A stretch of 64,000 nt of DNA from Fictibacillus sp. BK138 (lineage in GTDB: Bacteria; Bacillota; Bacilli; Bacillales; Fictibacillaceae), in the NCBI RefSeq assembly GCF_004216955.1, contig NZ_SGXL01000001.1, positions 310,001 through 374,000 of the forward strand. The letters are read 5' to 3'. Below the pieces are notes generated by a model. The model saw nothing but the letters and a program-made list of their open reading frames with translations, made no database searches and was not told where the DNA came from. Made by a program: the position numbers and the translations under genes. Numbering within the stretch: the stretch's first letter is position 1; every line of letters starts with the position of its first letter. This document shows, in pieces, positions 17,371 to 26,288 of the stretch.

Positions 17371-18291
17371 TTAAGCGGCATTCCTTTTACGAAGTCTTCT
17401 GGCGCGAATCTCCTCAACAGCACCAGACCCCAAAAGAACCCCTGTTATGATTAGCAAAAATCCTAAGATGTGCTGAAATCCGATTTTTTCATTCAAGAAT
17501 AAGGATGCGCCGACTAGTGCGAAGAACGGATTTAGATTTATGAAAATCGATGCTTCTGACGCACCGATTTTTCCGATCGCCTCGTTATAGAGCATGTGTC
17601 CGACCGCTGTTGCAATACAAGCAGAAGCAAAATAGATCAGCCATAATGACACGGTTGAATTTGCGGCCACTCCAGCAAACCCTTCAGGTTCTTCAAATAG
17701 TCCAATCACAATCAAAAACAGCGAACCGATGACCATCATATAGCCGGTCATCAAGCGGGGATCGAGCGTGTGCGCGACCCGTTTGATCAGGATAAAACTT
17801 ACCGCCTGAGTGAGTACTGATAATAAAATGTAGGCATCTCCAAACGAAATGCCGGTAACTTCGCTGCCTTCAAGGACGATGAAAGCAACTCCAGTGAACC
17901 CTAACAATAGGCCAATTCCTCTAAGCGGCGTTAAAGGTGTACCGATAAAAAGGATAGCCAGAATCGTCGTAAGGAGCGGCGACATCCCCATGATCAATCC
18001 GCCATTCGTCGCTGTTGTTCCTGTCAGTCCAATCGACAAGAAATAGTGATGAGCAACAACATTAAAGATAGAGGCGACAAAAACGTACCAGAATTCCTTT
18101 TTTGTCAGCCAACGGACTTTCTTTATGAGAAAAAGTAGCAGAAATACGGTTAGTCCAGCTGTTAACACACGGATCCCCGTAATGGTAACAGGTAGAAAGT
18201 TCGTAACGAGAATTTTTGTTGCTGTCACGTTCAAACCCCACGCGATCATAACAAAGAATAAGATCAAATACGTTCGGTATGGTTTCATCAT
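17371..18291 (-). CDS. EamA/DMT-family exporter
   Basis: The 306-residue protein has ten predicted membrane helices in two EamA repeats, with the family features MIAWGLNVTATKIL at the start and a basic C-terminus. Such proteins export metabolites or amino acids; the substrate cannot be told. Start choice between two ATG codons (18291 or 18288) is open and the SD is weak. It is divergent from a second DMT gene at 18.6 kb; the two are distant relatives, not recent duplicates. Confidence 0.85.
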   Translation of the reverse strand: MMKPYRTYLILFFVMIAWGLNVTATKILVTNFLPVTITGIRVLTAGLTVFLLLFLIKKVRWLTKKEFWYVFVASIFNVVAHHYFLSIGLTGTTATNGGLIMGMSPLLTTILAILFIGTPLTPLRGIGLLLGFTGVAFIVLEGSEVTGISFGDAYILLSVLTQAVSFILIKRVAHTLDPRLMTGYMMVIGSLFLIVIGLFEEPEGFAGVAANSTVSLWLIYFASACIATAVGHMLYNEAIGKIGASEASIFINLNPFFALVGASLFLNEKIGFQHILGFLLIITGVLLGSGAVEEIRARRLRKRNAA

Positions 18292-18499
18292 GTCATCTTC
18301 TTTCTTCTGCTTTTACTTAACGAAGTAAAGTATTAAAATGATTTTAGTTTCAATTGTACCTTATTGGAAGAATTTTTAAAGAGAAAATGCTTGGAATTTT
18401 AAGATTAAGGCGAAATGACTAATTTCATTGGAGATAAGCAGAACGATTACCGCTGTTATTCAAAAGTGATATAGTTGGAGGAATAAATTAGATTTGTCG
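18292..18499. other. Intergenic region between divergent DMT genes
   Basis: AT-rich sequence without a gene that I can support. It must hold the promoter of the minus-strand DMT gene; together with array C it forms a 345-bp divergent spacer. Confidence 0.4.
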
Positions 18500-18612
18500 A
18501 AAGACCTATTTATTTTCATTTAGACCTAATTCATCGTATGAAGACTTAATCTTTTAATATTAGACCTAATTATTCGCATTTAGACTTAATTGTACAGTAA
18601 ATAGACTTAATC
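18500..18612. repeat. Intergenic 20-bp-period array C (core AGACYTAAT)
   Basis: Six copies of AGACCTA or AGACTTAAT start at 18502, 18522, 18542, 18562, 18582 and 18603, so the period is 20, 20, 20, 20 and 21 bp. The 10-11 bp between cores are variable. It ends about 25 bp before the DMT start, so unlike the other arrays it occupies a promoter-proximal position. Confidence 0.8.
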
Positions 18613-18636
18613 TACAGAAAAGCGGTGAAGACAACG

Positions 18637-19545
18637 ATGAAAAAAGTGAATCCATACGTACTGCTAGTGGTAGCTACTTTAATATGGGGAGGCAATTTTG
18701 TGATCGGTCGGGCGATCACAAGCAGTTTACCGCCTGTTTCGCTGTCCTTTTTGCGGTGGTGCACGGCTTTCCTTATCTTTCTGCCTTTTGTGTGGCCGCT
18801 AATAAAAAAAGAATGTTCGACAGTGAAAAGGAAGTGGCCGATTGTACTGCTCATGGCACTCACTGGCGTTGCCGGATTTAACACGCTTCTATATATTGCT
18901 CTTCATTACACGACTTCTATAAACGCATCACTTGTGAATACTTCAACACCGATCATCATTTATATACTGTCCTTTTTCATGTTGGGCGAACGGTTGAACC
19001 GGAACCAGATCATCGGAACCGTGCTATCGTTGGCGGGGCTGCTGATTATTATTTCTCAAGGTTCACTTGATGTCTTACTGAAGTTTTCATTTAACGCAGG
19101 GGATCTCATTGTGATTGCAGCGGTGATCTGCTGGAGCATTTACTCGTTATTGGTAAAACAAAATGCCGGTAAATTACCAGGATATAGCACCTTTGCAGTC
19201 TCGATGGTTCTTGGTATATTTATTCTGCTTCCATTTTTTATACAGGAAGCGAAGACGACTGAAATCGTTTGGTCTGCAGGATCTATTTTAACGATCCTTT
19301 ATACAGGTGTTTTTGCTTCTATTGTTGCATTTATGTCGTGGAACACGGCCGTAGAACGAGTGGGGCCAAATAAAGCCGGAATCTTTCTAAATTTGATCCC
19401 GGTCTTCGCAGCTATTTTCGCTGTACTGTTTATTGATGAAAAACTAGCTTGGTACCAAGCGTTAGGCGGAGTTTTTGTGATATTTGGTGTCTTTATTTCA
19501 ACGAGATTAACTAAACTTGAACAGAAGAAAAAAATGACTGCATAG
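18637..19545 (+). CDS. EamA/DMT-family exporter
   Basis: The roughly 302-residue protein has ten predicted helices and two EamA repeats (LVVATLIWGGNFVIGRAI at the start, EKLAWYQALGGVFVIFGVF near the end). The frame also opens four codons earlier at a GTG; I prefer the ATG at 18637 because GGTGA lies 8 nt before it. The stop codon TAG is the first part of a 43-bp perfect palindrome that can serve as terminator. Substrate unknown. Confidence 0.85.
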   Translation: MKKVNPYVLLVVATLIWGGNFVIGRAITSSLPPVSLSFLRWCTAFLIFLPFVWPLIKKECSTVKRKWPIVLLMALTGVAGFNTLLYIALHYTTSINASLVNTSTPIIIYILSFFMLGERLNRNQIIGTVLSLAGLLIIISQGSLDVLLKFSFNAGDLIVIAAVICWSIYSLLVKQNAGKLPGYSTFAVSMVLGIFILLPFFIQEAKTTEIVWSAGSILTILYTGVFASIVAFMSWNTAVERVGPNKAGIFLNLIPVFAAIFAVLFIDEKLAWYQALGGVFVIFGVFISTRLTKLEQKKKMTA

Positions 19546-19584
19546 GGGTGGGGGTAGGGGTCTGACCCCTACCCCCACCCCTAT
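19542..19584. repeat. REP-like palindrome, extended (core GGGGTCTGACCCC)
   Basis: A perfect 43-bp palindrome centred on T19563: each arm reads ATAGGGGTGGGGGTAGGGGTC. The core is the same 13-mer found at 40.6 kb. It overlaps the stop codon of the DMT gene. Confidence 0.85.
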
Positions 19585-19678
19585 AATTGGGTTTATTTAC
19601 AAATTTATGAAACTATTGTACATTCTAATTCGTATCTATTATTGCACGATAAGTTAGAGGGATAGGATAGGAGGAACT

Positions 19679-20629
19679 ATGACGACACATACGCTTGAAC
19701 TCAAAAATTTAACGAAAAAGATTAAGAGCAAGACGATCGTTGATGATTTATCTTTCTCTGTCAGAGAAGGCGAGATCTTTGGATTGCTCGGGCCGAATGG
19801 TGCAGGGAAGACGACGACGATTCGTATGATTGTAGGGCTGATTTCGATCACGGACGGTGATGTTTTTATAAATGGCACCAATGTTCGCGAAAACTATGAA
19901 AAAGCGATGGAACAAGTGGGCGCGATCGTTGAGAACCCGCAGCTCTATGATTTTATGTCGGGCTACAAAAACTTGATGCAGTATGCGAGAATCATGCCTG
20001 GCGTTACGAAGGAAAGAATTGATGAAGTAATAAAGCTCGTAGACCTGGAATATGCGATTCACGATAAAGTAAAGACATATTCACTCGGGATGAGACAGCG
20101 TCTTGGTGTTGCACAGGCACTTTTACATAAGCCGAACGTGCTGATTCTGGATGAGCCAACTAACGGACTTGATCCACAAGGAATCTATGATTTGAGAAAC
20201 TATCTGCGTCTGCTCGCGAACAACGGAACATCGGTTATCGTTTCTTCTCATATGCTTGCTGAGATGCAGATGATGTGTGACCGTGTTGCGATCATTCAGC
20301 ACGGAAAACTCGTTCGAATCGATGAGATCACGAACCAGGAAGATGAAGCAGATGTGAAGGTTCACTTCCAGATCGAAGGCGATGTTCATCAGGCGAAGAA
20401 GGTCCTTTCAGACATGAATCCAGAACTGGATGTCTCGGAAAGCGGGAACGAACTGATCGTTCAGGTTTCGGATTTGAAATCGATCGCCGAATTAAATAAA
20501 CAGCTCGTTTTAGCGGGAGTTCTCGTTGTCGGTATTCAGCGCAAGACGAAGACACTTGAAGAGCGATTCTTAGAGATGACGAAGAAAGGGGGCGATCTGA
20601 ATGAAGTGGCTGTCCCTGTTAACGAATGA
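19679..20629 (+). CDS. ABC exporter ATP-binding subunit
   Basis: The 316-residue ATPase belongs to the group of bacitracin/lantibiotic-type and other ABC-2 exporters. Walker A GPNGAGKTT is near residue 43, signature YSLGMRQRL near 138, Walker B VLILDEPTNGLDP near 155, and the switch histidine follows in SSHMLAEM. A C-terminal regulatory domain extends to 316. SD AGGAGGAACT is strong. The stop overlaps the permease gene by 29 nt, so the two subunits are made together. Confidence 0.9.
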   Translation: MTTHTLELKNLTKKIKSKTIVDDLSFSVREGEIFGLLGPNGAGKTTTIRMIVGLISITDGDVFINGTNVRENYEKAMEQVGAIVENPQLYDFMSGYKNLMQYARIMPGVTKERIDEVIKLVDLEYAIHDKVKTYSLGMRQRLGVAQALLHKPNVLILDEPTNGLDPQGIYDLRNYLRLLANNGTSVIVSSHMLAEMQMMCDRVAIIQHGKLVRIDEITNQEDEADVKVHFQIEGDVHQAKKVLSDMNPELDVSESGNELIVQVSDLKSIAELNKQLVLAGVLVVGIQRKTKTLEERFLEMTKKGGDLNEVAVPVNE

Positions 20630-21560
20630 GTGGATCAAGATCTTTAGCAGAGTAAGAACATGGATTTTTATCGCACTGCCTATTTTAATTATTATCGGTG
20701 TTGCGGTTTACGACAAAGTGGCGACCGATGCGGATGTGAACGAGAACTGGAAGCAAGAATTAATACAGACGACGGAAGACGATAAAAAAGCGCTAGCAGA
20801 AGCGAAAAAGAATGAAGATGACGCGTTTTATATCGAGATGCTTGAATCAAATATCAAGCAGAACGAATATGCCATTGAAAACGACATTTCCCCATATGAA
20901 AAAACTACATGGAAGTTCATGAAAGAAATGGCGCCAATCTCATCCTTAATCGGGTTGTTCGTAATCGTTGTTGCGAGTGATATCGTATCGAGCGAGTTTT
21001 CTAAAGGTACGATTAAGATGCTCCTGATTCGCCCGTACAGCAGATGGAAGATTTTATTGTCGAAGTTCTTAGCTACACTAGGATTTGCGTTTGTCATGTG
21101 GCTTGTGGTGATTGCGACAACCTGGCTCGTCGGCGGTCTCGCCTATGGATTCGGCGGAATCGACCAGACATACCTCGTCGTAAATGGCACCGAGGAAGTG
21201 CGAGAAAGAACAGTTGTAGAATATGTATTTGCGAACATCGGTGTAGAGTTTATTGAATTGACTGCACTTGTCGCACTGTCGTTCATGATCTCCACACTCT
21301 TCATGAGTAACTCAGTCGCAATCGGTGTTGCGATGTTCACGATGTTTGCAGGAAATACAATTGTGATGCTGCTCGCTACAAAAGACTGGATCATCTACAC
21401 ACTGTTTGCGAACATGGACCTCAGTACTCTGATTGATGGGCAAAACCAGCTGATTAAAGATCTGACGCTGCCGTTTTCCATCAGCATGCTAGCGATTTAC
21501 ACAGCAGTGATGCTCGCCATCACGTTCACCGTTTTCCAAAAGCGCGATGTAAAGGCTTAA
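20601..21560 (+). CDS. ABC-2 exporter permease
   Basis: The 319-residue permease has one N-terminal helix, an extracytosolic loop (about 40-110, rich in charged residues) and five further helices. This is the usual partner layout of the preceding ATPase. The typical gating block SSEFSKGTIKMLLIRPYSR lies near residue 130. The cargo is unknown; no bacitracin-type two-component sensor is next to it. Confidence 0.85.
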   Translation: MKWLSLLTNEWIKIFSRVRTWIFIALPILIIIGVAVYDKVATDADVNENWKQELIQTTEDDKKALAEAKKNEDDAFYIEMLESNIKQNEYAIENDISPYEKTTWKFMKEMAPISSLIGLFVIVVASDIVSSEFSKGTIKMLLIRPYSRWKILLSKFLATLGFAFVMWLVVIATTWLVGGLAYGFGGIDQTYLVVNGTEEVRERTVVEYVFANIGVEFIELTALVALSFMISTLFMSNSVAIGVAMFTMFAGNTIVMLLATKDWIIYTLFANMDLSTLIDGQNQLIKDLTLPFSISMLAIYTAVMLAITFTVFQKRDVKA

Positions 21561-21572
21561 TAGTAAAATGGT

Positions 21573-21601
21573 AGGGGACAGACCCGGGTCTGTCCCCTTT
21601 T
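21573..21601. repeat. REP-like double palindrome acting as terminator
   Basis: AGGGGACAGACCC and GGGTCTGTCCCCT form a perfect 26-bp palindrome followed by TTTT. It contains the GGGGACAG half found at 43.4, 45.5 and 48.3 kb and lies 12 bp after the ABC permease stop. Confidence 0.8.
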
Positions 21602-21755
21602 GTGCGTGGAACAAGGGAGGTTGTGCGTGAAACTCAAAGATACGTGCGTGGAACTAGAGGGGAACGGCGTGGAACTCCTTACCGTTTGCGTGAAACCTCA
21701 TCTTTTCTGCGTGAAAGTGTAAAAAATAAAATAACACGTACCGTAAAAAACCCAA
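21602..21755. repeat. Intergenic 21-bp-period array D (core GCGTGRAAC)
   Basis: GCGTG occurs at 21604, 21625, 21646, 21667, 21688 and 21709: five successive steps of exactly 21 bp. The extended unit is KGCGTGRAAC with variable 11-12 bp between. The array is closed by a tail GTGTAA...AACACGTACCGT that is repeated after array E at 36.5 kb. It sits between convergent genes. The frame through it is open, giving basic heptads, but it has no SD and I do not call it coding. Confidence 0.85.
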
Positions 21756-21786
21756 AAAGGACAGGAGCCATCGTCTCCTGTCCTTT
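21754..21786 (-). terminator. Terminator of aceA
   Basis: AAAGGACAGGAG pairs with CTCCTGTCCTTT, with TTTTT on the minus-strand side. Confidence 0.85.
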
Positions 21787-21828
21787 CTTTATATTTCTCC
21801 TATCCACTTACTCTATCTATATAACGAG

Positions 21829-23115
21829 TTAAGCTTCCTGCTGCTGAAACTGATCTTCTTCCGTCGATCCTTTCAATGCTGTTGTAGATGCTGTACCACC
21901 TGAAACGAGCTGTGTTACTTCGTCAAAGTAACCTGTTCCGACTTCGCGCTGATGGCGTGTAGCCGTATAGCCGTCCACTTCACTATCAAACTCACGCTGT
22001 TGCAGCTCGGAATAAGCACCCATTCCTCGAGCTTTGTAGCCTTTTGCCAATTCAAACATGCTGTGGTTCAATGCGTGGAAGCCAGCCAACGTTACGAACT
22101 GGAACTTGTAGCCCATCGCCGCAAGCTGCTGCTGGAATGTTTCGATCGTGGCATCATCCAGCTTCTTTTTCCAGTTGAAAGACGGCGAACAGTTGTAGGC
22201 TAATAGTTTGCCAGGGAACTGTTCATGAATCGCATCCGCAAACTTTTGAGCCTGCTCAAGGCTTGGTTCAGATGTCTCACACCAGATCAAATCTGCGTAA
22301 GGCGCATAAGCCAAACCACGAGCGATCGCTTGATCCAGCCCAGCTTTTGTACGATAAAATCCTTCAGCTGTACGTTCACCCGTGATGAACTCCTGGTCGA
22401 CCGGATCGATGTCACTGGTGATCAAGTCAGCAGCATCTGCATCCGTACGGGCGATCAGCACAGTCGGAACACCCATAACGTCCGCTGCCAAGCGAGCAGA
22501 AATCAAATTCTTAACCGCTGTTTGAGTCGGCAGCAATACTTTCCCGCCTAAGTGACCACATTTTTTCTCAGAAGACAGCTGATCTTCAAAGTGAACAGCG
22601 GAAGCGCCAGATTCGATCATGCCTTTCATCAATTCAAATACGTTCAACTGTCCACCGAATCCAGCTTCAGCGTCAGCTATAATCGGCAAGAAGTAATCCA
22701 CTTCATTTCCGCCTTCTAAATGCTGGATCTGATCCGCGCGCTGAAGAGCAGAGTTAATTCGTTTTACCACGTGTGGCACAGAGTTCGCCGGATACAAACT
22801 TTGATCCGGATACATGTTTCCAGAAAGGTTGGCATCTGCAGCGACCTGCCAACCGCTTAAGTATACGGCTTTCAGACCTGCCTTCGCCTGCTGAACGGCC
22901 TGATTCCCCGTTAAAGCTCCTAAAGCGTTTACATATGTTTCATTTTGAAGCATGTTCCAGAACTTTTCCGCCCCATGTTTTGCTAGGGTATGTTCAATAT
23001 CGATCGATCCGCGCAAACGGATAACCTCTTCAGCCGTATAAGGGCGGCTTACACCTTGCCAGCGCTCCTCATTTTTCCACATTTCCTTAAGCTTCTCCAC
23101 ACGTGAATTACTCAT
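21829..23115 (-). CDS. aceA: Isocitrate lyase
   Basis: This 428-residue enzyme splits isocitrate to glyoxylate and succinate in the glyoxylate shunt. The active-site signature KKCGHLGGK is intact, as are the metal-binding region (DAEAGFGG) and the C-terminal SPSFNW block. Length matches the short bacterial form. ATG start with SD AAGGAGAGGG. It lies downstream of aceB on the same strand, separated by 226 bp that contain a mobile-type repeat, so the two may be co-transcribed or separately started. Confidence 0.96.
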   Translation of the reverse strand: MSNSRVEKLKEMWKNEERWQGVSRPYTAEEVIRLRGSIDIEHTLAKHGAEKFWNMLQNETYVNALGALTGNQAVQQAKAGLKAVYLSGWQVAADANLSGNMYPDQSLYPANSVPHVVKRINSALQRADQIQHLEGGNEVDYFLPIIADAEAGFGGQLNVFELMKGMIESGASAVHFEDQLSSEKKCGHLGGKVLLPTQTAVKNLISARLAADVMGVPTVLIARTDADAADLITSDIDPVDQEFITGERTAEGFYRTKAGLDQAIARGLAYAPYADLIWCETSEPSLEQAQKFADAIHEQFPGKLLAYNCSPSFNWKKKLDDATIETFQQQLAAMGYKFQFVTLAGFHALNHSMFELAKGYKARGMGAYSELQQREFDSEVDGYTATRHQREVGTGYFDEVTQLVSGGTASTTALKGSTEEDQFQQQEA

Positions 23116-23183
23116 TAGTCCCTCTCCTTAATGTTTTTATTTTTGACAGTTATTTAATAGTTGCTTACATTTCTTCATTGACA

Positions 23184-23314
23184 AGTTGATTGTAGTGAAA
23201 GGTGCGAGACTCCTGCGGGATCAGTGTGACAGGTGAGACTCCTAATGGTGCATAGCGCCAAGGAGGCTCACCGCACACCCCGCGGAAAGCGAGTACCTGT
23301 AACGGAAATCAACT
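23184..23314. repeat. Bacillaceae interspersed repeat (MITE-like, 131 bp)
   Basis: The element has short terminal inverted repeats (AGTTGATT / AATCAACT). Inside are the strings GCGAGACTCCTGCGGGA, GGAGGCTCACCGCAC and CCCGCGGAAAGCGAG, which I recall as a high-copy intergenic repeat in many Bacillaceae genomes. It is GC-richer than its surroundings, has internal pairing (AGGTGAGACTCCT with AGGAGGCTCACC) and encodes nothing. It separates aceB from aceA. Confidence 0.8.
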
Positions 23315-23341
23315 TCTTTCAAGAGTCACGAAGCATATGAT

Positions 23342-24931
23342 TTATAAAATGTCATAACCTCTATTAGTCAGGAAATCTTGAAACTCATCTTCACGGATCA
23401 GTTCATCAAACAACCCGACTGCTTCCATAAACCGGTCTTTATTGAATGAATCCTCATTCATTTGCTGCTTCAACTTTTGAACTTCTTCTAACTTTAAGTC
23501 CTCTACCAGCTCGAAAGTCACTTTACGGCCATCGCTTAAAACGCCTTTCGGATGGCGGATCCATTGCCACACTTGGGCTCTCGAAATCTCCGCCGTAGCT
23601 GCGTCTTCCATCAGGTGATTGATCGGCGCTGCGCCTTTTCCTCTCAGCCATGAAGCGATGTATTGAATGCCCACACTTATGTTGACGCGCAATCCTTCTT
23701 CTGTAATCTCACCTTCTGGCACAGCCACTAAATCGTCAGCTGTTACAACGACATCTTCACGTTTACGGTCGATCTGGTTCGGCTTTGGCATGATCCGGTC
23801 GAATACTTCCATCGCAACAGGTACGAGTCCCGGATGGGCAACCCATGTTCCGTCATGGCCGTCCGTCGCCTCGCGTTCTTTGTCAGCTCGCACTTTTTCA
23901 AAAGCAGCCGCATTCGCTTTTTCATCATTTTTAATCGGAATTTGTGCCGCCATTCCGCCGATTGCCGGTGCATTCCGCTTGTGGCACGTCTTGATCGCAA
24001 GAAGAGAATACGATCGCATGAATGGTACCGTCATCGTAACAAGTGAACGGTCAGGCAAAATGACATGTGGCTGATTGCGGAACTTCTTAATATAGCTGAA
24101 AATGTAATCCCAACGTCCGCAGTTGACGCCTGCCGAATGATCGCGCAGTTCATATAAAATCTCATCCATTTCAAACGCTGCAACAATCGTTTCGATTAGT
24201 ACGGTTGCTTTGATTGTTCCTCTTGGAATACCTAGCTGTTCCTGTGCGTAGATGAATACATCATTCCAGAGACGTGCTTCCAAGTGGCTTTCCATTTTAG
24301 GAAGATAGAAGTAAGGGCCAGAACCGTTTTCGATCAGCGTTTTGGCATTGTGATAAAAATAAAGTCCAAAATCTACTAAACTCCCAGACATCGGTTCACC
24401 GTCGACCACGATATGCTTTTCTTCTAAATGCCAGCCGCGGGGACGAACGATTAGTACAGCTGGATTATTCCGGAGCTCGTATTTTTTTCCGTTTGGTCCT
24501 TCAAAAGAAATCGTACGGTTGACCGCGTCCTTCAGATTAATCTGACCCTCAATTGTATTTTCCCAAGTCGGTGAGTTGGAGTCCTCTAAGTCAGCCATGA
24601 AAACTTTTGCGCCGGAATTTAGAGCATTGATAATCATTTTCCGGTCAACAGGTCCTGTAATTTCAACCCGGCGGTCTTGAAGATTCTGAGGAAGGGGAGC
24701 GATCGTCCAATTGCTGTTACGGATATGTTCTGTTTCACTCAGAAAGGTGGGGAATACCCCAGAATCAATTTCCTGTTGTTTGATCGTGCGCTTTTTCAGA
24801 AGTTCTTTTCGTGTTGAATTGAATTGCAGATGCAGTGATTTTAAGAAGAGAATTGCACCAGGTGTTAAGATCTTTTCATATTCGGGCGGGGTATTTCCTG
24901 TTACATGAAGACTTGACGTATCAATTTTCAT
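23342..24931 (-). CDS. aceB: Malate synthase A
   Basis: The enzyme condenses glyoxylate with acetyl-CoA, the second shunt step. It is about 529 residues, typical of the A form. Recognisable blocks are [27 protein letters not shown] and [10 protein letters not shown]. An ATG at 24943 touches the SD (AAAGGA), so the ATG at 24931, about 12 nt after the SD, is the better start. A TGTTATATAACA palindrome lies 56 bp upstream. Confidence 0.95.
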   Translation of the reverse strand: MKIDTSSLHVTGNTPPEYEKILTPGAILFLKSLHLQFNSTRKELLKKRTIKQQEIDSGVFPTFLSETEHIRNSNWTIAPLPQNLQDRRVEITGPVDRKMIINALNSGAKVFMADLEDSNSPTWENTIEGQINLKDAVNRTISFEGPNGKKYELRNNPAVLIVRPRGWHLEEKHIVVDGEPMSGSLVDFGLYFYHNAKTLIENGSGPYFYLPKMESHLEARLWNDVFIYAQEQLGIPRGTIKATVLIETIVAAFEMDEILYELRDHSAGVNCGRWDYIFSYIKKFRNQPHVILPDRSLVTMTVPFMRSYSLLAIKTCHKRNAPAIGGMAAQIPIKNDEKANAAAFEKVRADKEREATDGHDGTWVAHPGLVPVAMEVFDRIMPKPNQIDRKREDVVVTADDLVAVPEGEITEEGLRVNISVGIQYIASWLRGKGAAPINHLMEDAATAEISRAQVWQWIRHPKGVLSDGRKVTFELVEDLKLEEVQKLKQQMNEDSFNKDRFMEAVGLFDELIREDEFQDFLTNRGYDIL

Positions 24932-24986
24932 TTTTAGCGACATTCCTTTCTGATTATGTTATTGAACAGGTGAAACAGAAATTAAT

Positions 24987-24998
24987 TGTTATATAACA
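24987..24998. promoter_or_regulatory. Candidate operator 1 (TGTTATATAACA)
   Basis: A perfect 12-bp palindrome before aceB. Two near copies occur at 25191 and 25222. Confidence 0.4.
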
Positions 24999-25014
24999 GT
25001 ATGTGTAAAAAAAT

Positions 25015-25146
25015 TTACCTTTCGTGTTTTCCGATACAGCGTTCACACTCATAAAGGTAAGATTCATGCTGCTCCTCGATCACACATCCACACTCGACAC
25101 ACGTCTTCTTTGGAATATTGAAGTGAAGCTCAAGATAGTTTTTCAT
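25015..25146 (-). CDS. YhfH-family small zinc-ribbon-like protein
   Basis: A 43-residue protein with two cysteine pairs (CVECGC near 16-21 and CERC at 34-37), the arrangement of the YhfH family of Bacillus. It begins MKNYLELHFN and ends GKHER. SD CAGGAGGA is 8 nt before the ATG. Function is unknown; the cysteines suggest one zinc. It lies directly before aceB on the same strand. Confidence 0.75.
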   Translation of the reverse strand: MKNYLELHFNIPKKTCVECGCVIEEQHESYLYECERCIGKHER

Positions 25147-25190
25147 TTTAAATTCCTCCTGTTTTTTTGTTTGATTTGATTATAATGCAT

Positions 25191-25233
25191 TGTATTATAA
25201 CAGATTAAATTTTGCAACAACTGTTTTATAACA
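25191..25233. promoter_or_regulatory. Candidate operators 2 and 3 (TGTWTTATAACA)
   Basis: TGTATTATAACA (25191-25202) and TGTTTTATAACA (25222-25233) start 31 bp apart, three helical turns. They lie between the divergent yhfH and Lrp genes and share TGTnnTATAACA with the aceB copy. Confidence 0.4.
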
Positions 25234-25423
25234 TTTTTCATTTTTTTCGCAAATTAAGTCATCTGCCCTACGTTTTTATTGGCTTTTATCCATATTTTTA
25301 TAAAAAATAGAGTCTTTCAAACTGTTGTAGTACAGAGAATGAATCTGAAATCGGGAACTCTATTTGAATTTTTAGAAAATAACGCTTACAATGAATGCAT
25401 TCAAAGTAAACGTGGTGATTTTA

Positions 25424-25873
25424 TTGAAAATAGATGATACAGATCGAAAAATATTAGAGCTGCTGACTCATGATGGAAGAATGTCTTATGCAGAGATCGG
25501 TAAAGAGTTGAACCTTTCGCGGGTCTCCGTTCGAGAGCGTGTGAACCAGATGAGAAAAGCAGGCGTTATTGAGAAGTTCAGCGTCGTCATTGATTCTGAG
25601 GCGGCCGGAAAAACAGTCTCAGCTTTTTTTGAAGTTGACTGTGAACCCGCCTACCTCGTAAAAGTAGCCGAGAAGCTGGTGAATAATCCCAGTGTAGCCA
25701 GCTGCTATCAGATGACTGGCCCGAGTACCTTACATATGCACGTTTTAGTAGAAGACTTTCCTTCGCTGGAGAAGTTCATAAACAACGAACTCTATGGAAT
25801 CAAAGGGATTTCCAGAGTGGAATCTCATATCCTATTAAGAAGATTCAAGAGCAGATCCGGATTAAAACTATAA
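25424..25873 (+). CDS. Lrp/AsnC-family regulator, YwrC (ChrS)-like
   Basis: The roughly 149-residue protein has an N-terminal winged HTH (IDDTDRKILELLTHDGRMSYAEIGKELNL region) and a C-terminal RAM/AsnC ligand domain. An earlier ATG at 25391 has no SD; a TTG at 25424 follows GGTGAT and starts at the conserved KIDDTDRKIL, so I use it. In B. subtilis ywrC, an Lrp-type gene, sits with ywrAB (split ChrA) and ywrD (gamma-glutamyltransferase-like); all four occur here within 9 kb. It is thus a likely regulator of the transporter-GGT-ChrA block downstream. Confidence 0.8.
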   Translation: MKIDDTDRKILELLTHDGRMSYAEIGKELNLSRVSVRERVNQMRKAGVIEKFSVVIDSEAAGKTVSAFFEVDCEPAYLVKVAEKLVNNPSVASCYQMTGPSTLHMHVLVEDFPSLEKFINNELYGIKGISRVESHILLRRFKSRSGLKL

Positions 25874-25892
25874 TTGAATGATAGAAAGAGTA

Positions 25893-25935
25893 AGACTGCA
25901 TGCTAGTAATTTAGGCGTGTGGTCTTTCTTTATGG
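25893..25935 (+). terminator. Probable terminator of the Lrp gene
   Basis: AGACTGCATGC pairs with GCGTGTGGTCT using some G-T pairs, followed by TTCTTTAT. Confidence 0.55.
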
Positions 25936-26288
25936 CTGTGGGTTTGTCTAACAGTGTATCAATGAAGAACTACTAAACCTACCAACCGGCATTCATACCC
26001 CTCACTGAGCCCACTCATCTCCCTCATTACTTCTTTTATAAGCAAAAATTACTACGTTTTCCGCTCTGCTAGGACAAATTTCCGCATACTCTATCAAAGT
26101 TTGTAAGAACATAGTCGTGATTTTATTTTGTTTATAATAACGTATAGAAAATAGTCAGAATATATTTTATAATCAGAAACAATATTAAAATCGTTTGTTA
26201 ATTTAAATCCTTATTTCGGTTAACAAACGGAATGTAAATGAACGAAATATAATCGAAAAGTTGAAAAAAAGGGAGAGGTGAAGAGGAA
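25936..26288. other. Intergenic region with an inverted repeat before the ABC importer
   Basis: No gene is visible. At 26192-26229 CGTTTGTTAA and TTAACAAACG form a perfect 10-bp inverted repeat with an 18-bp spacer, about 60 bp before the first permease. This looks like an operator. The half-sites resemble BirA half-sites, but the 16-bp gap and one mismatch differ from the bioY site at 59.6 kb. Confidence 0.4.

Noticed and set aside
21602-21832. Open frame of 76 codons across array D, and similar frames on both strands of array E (36340-36589)
   Set aside because: The frames stay open because a 21-bp unit equals seven codons and lacks stops. There is no SD, the heptads are low-complexity, several frames are open at once, and the 20-bp arrays with the same design cannot be coding.
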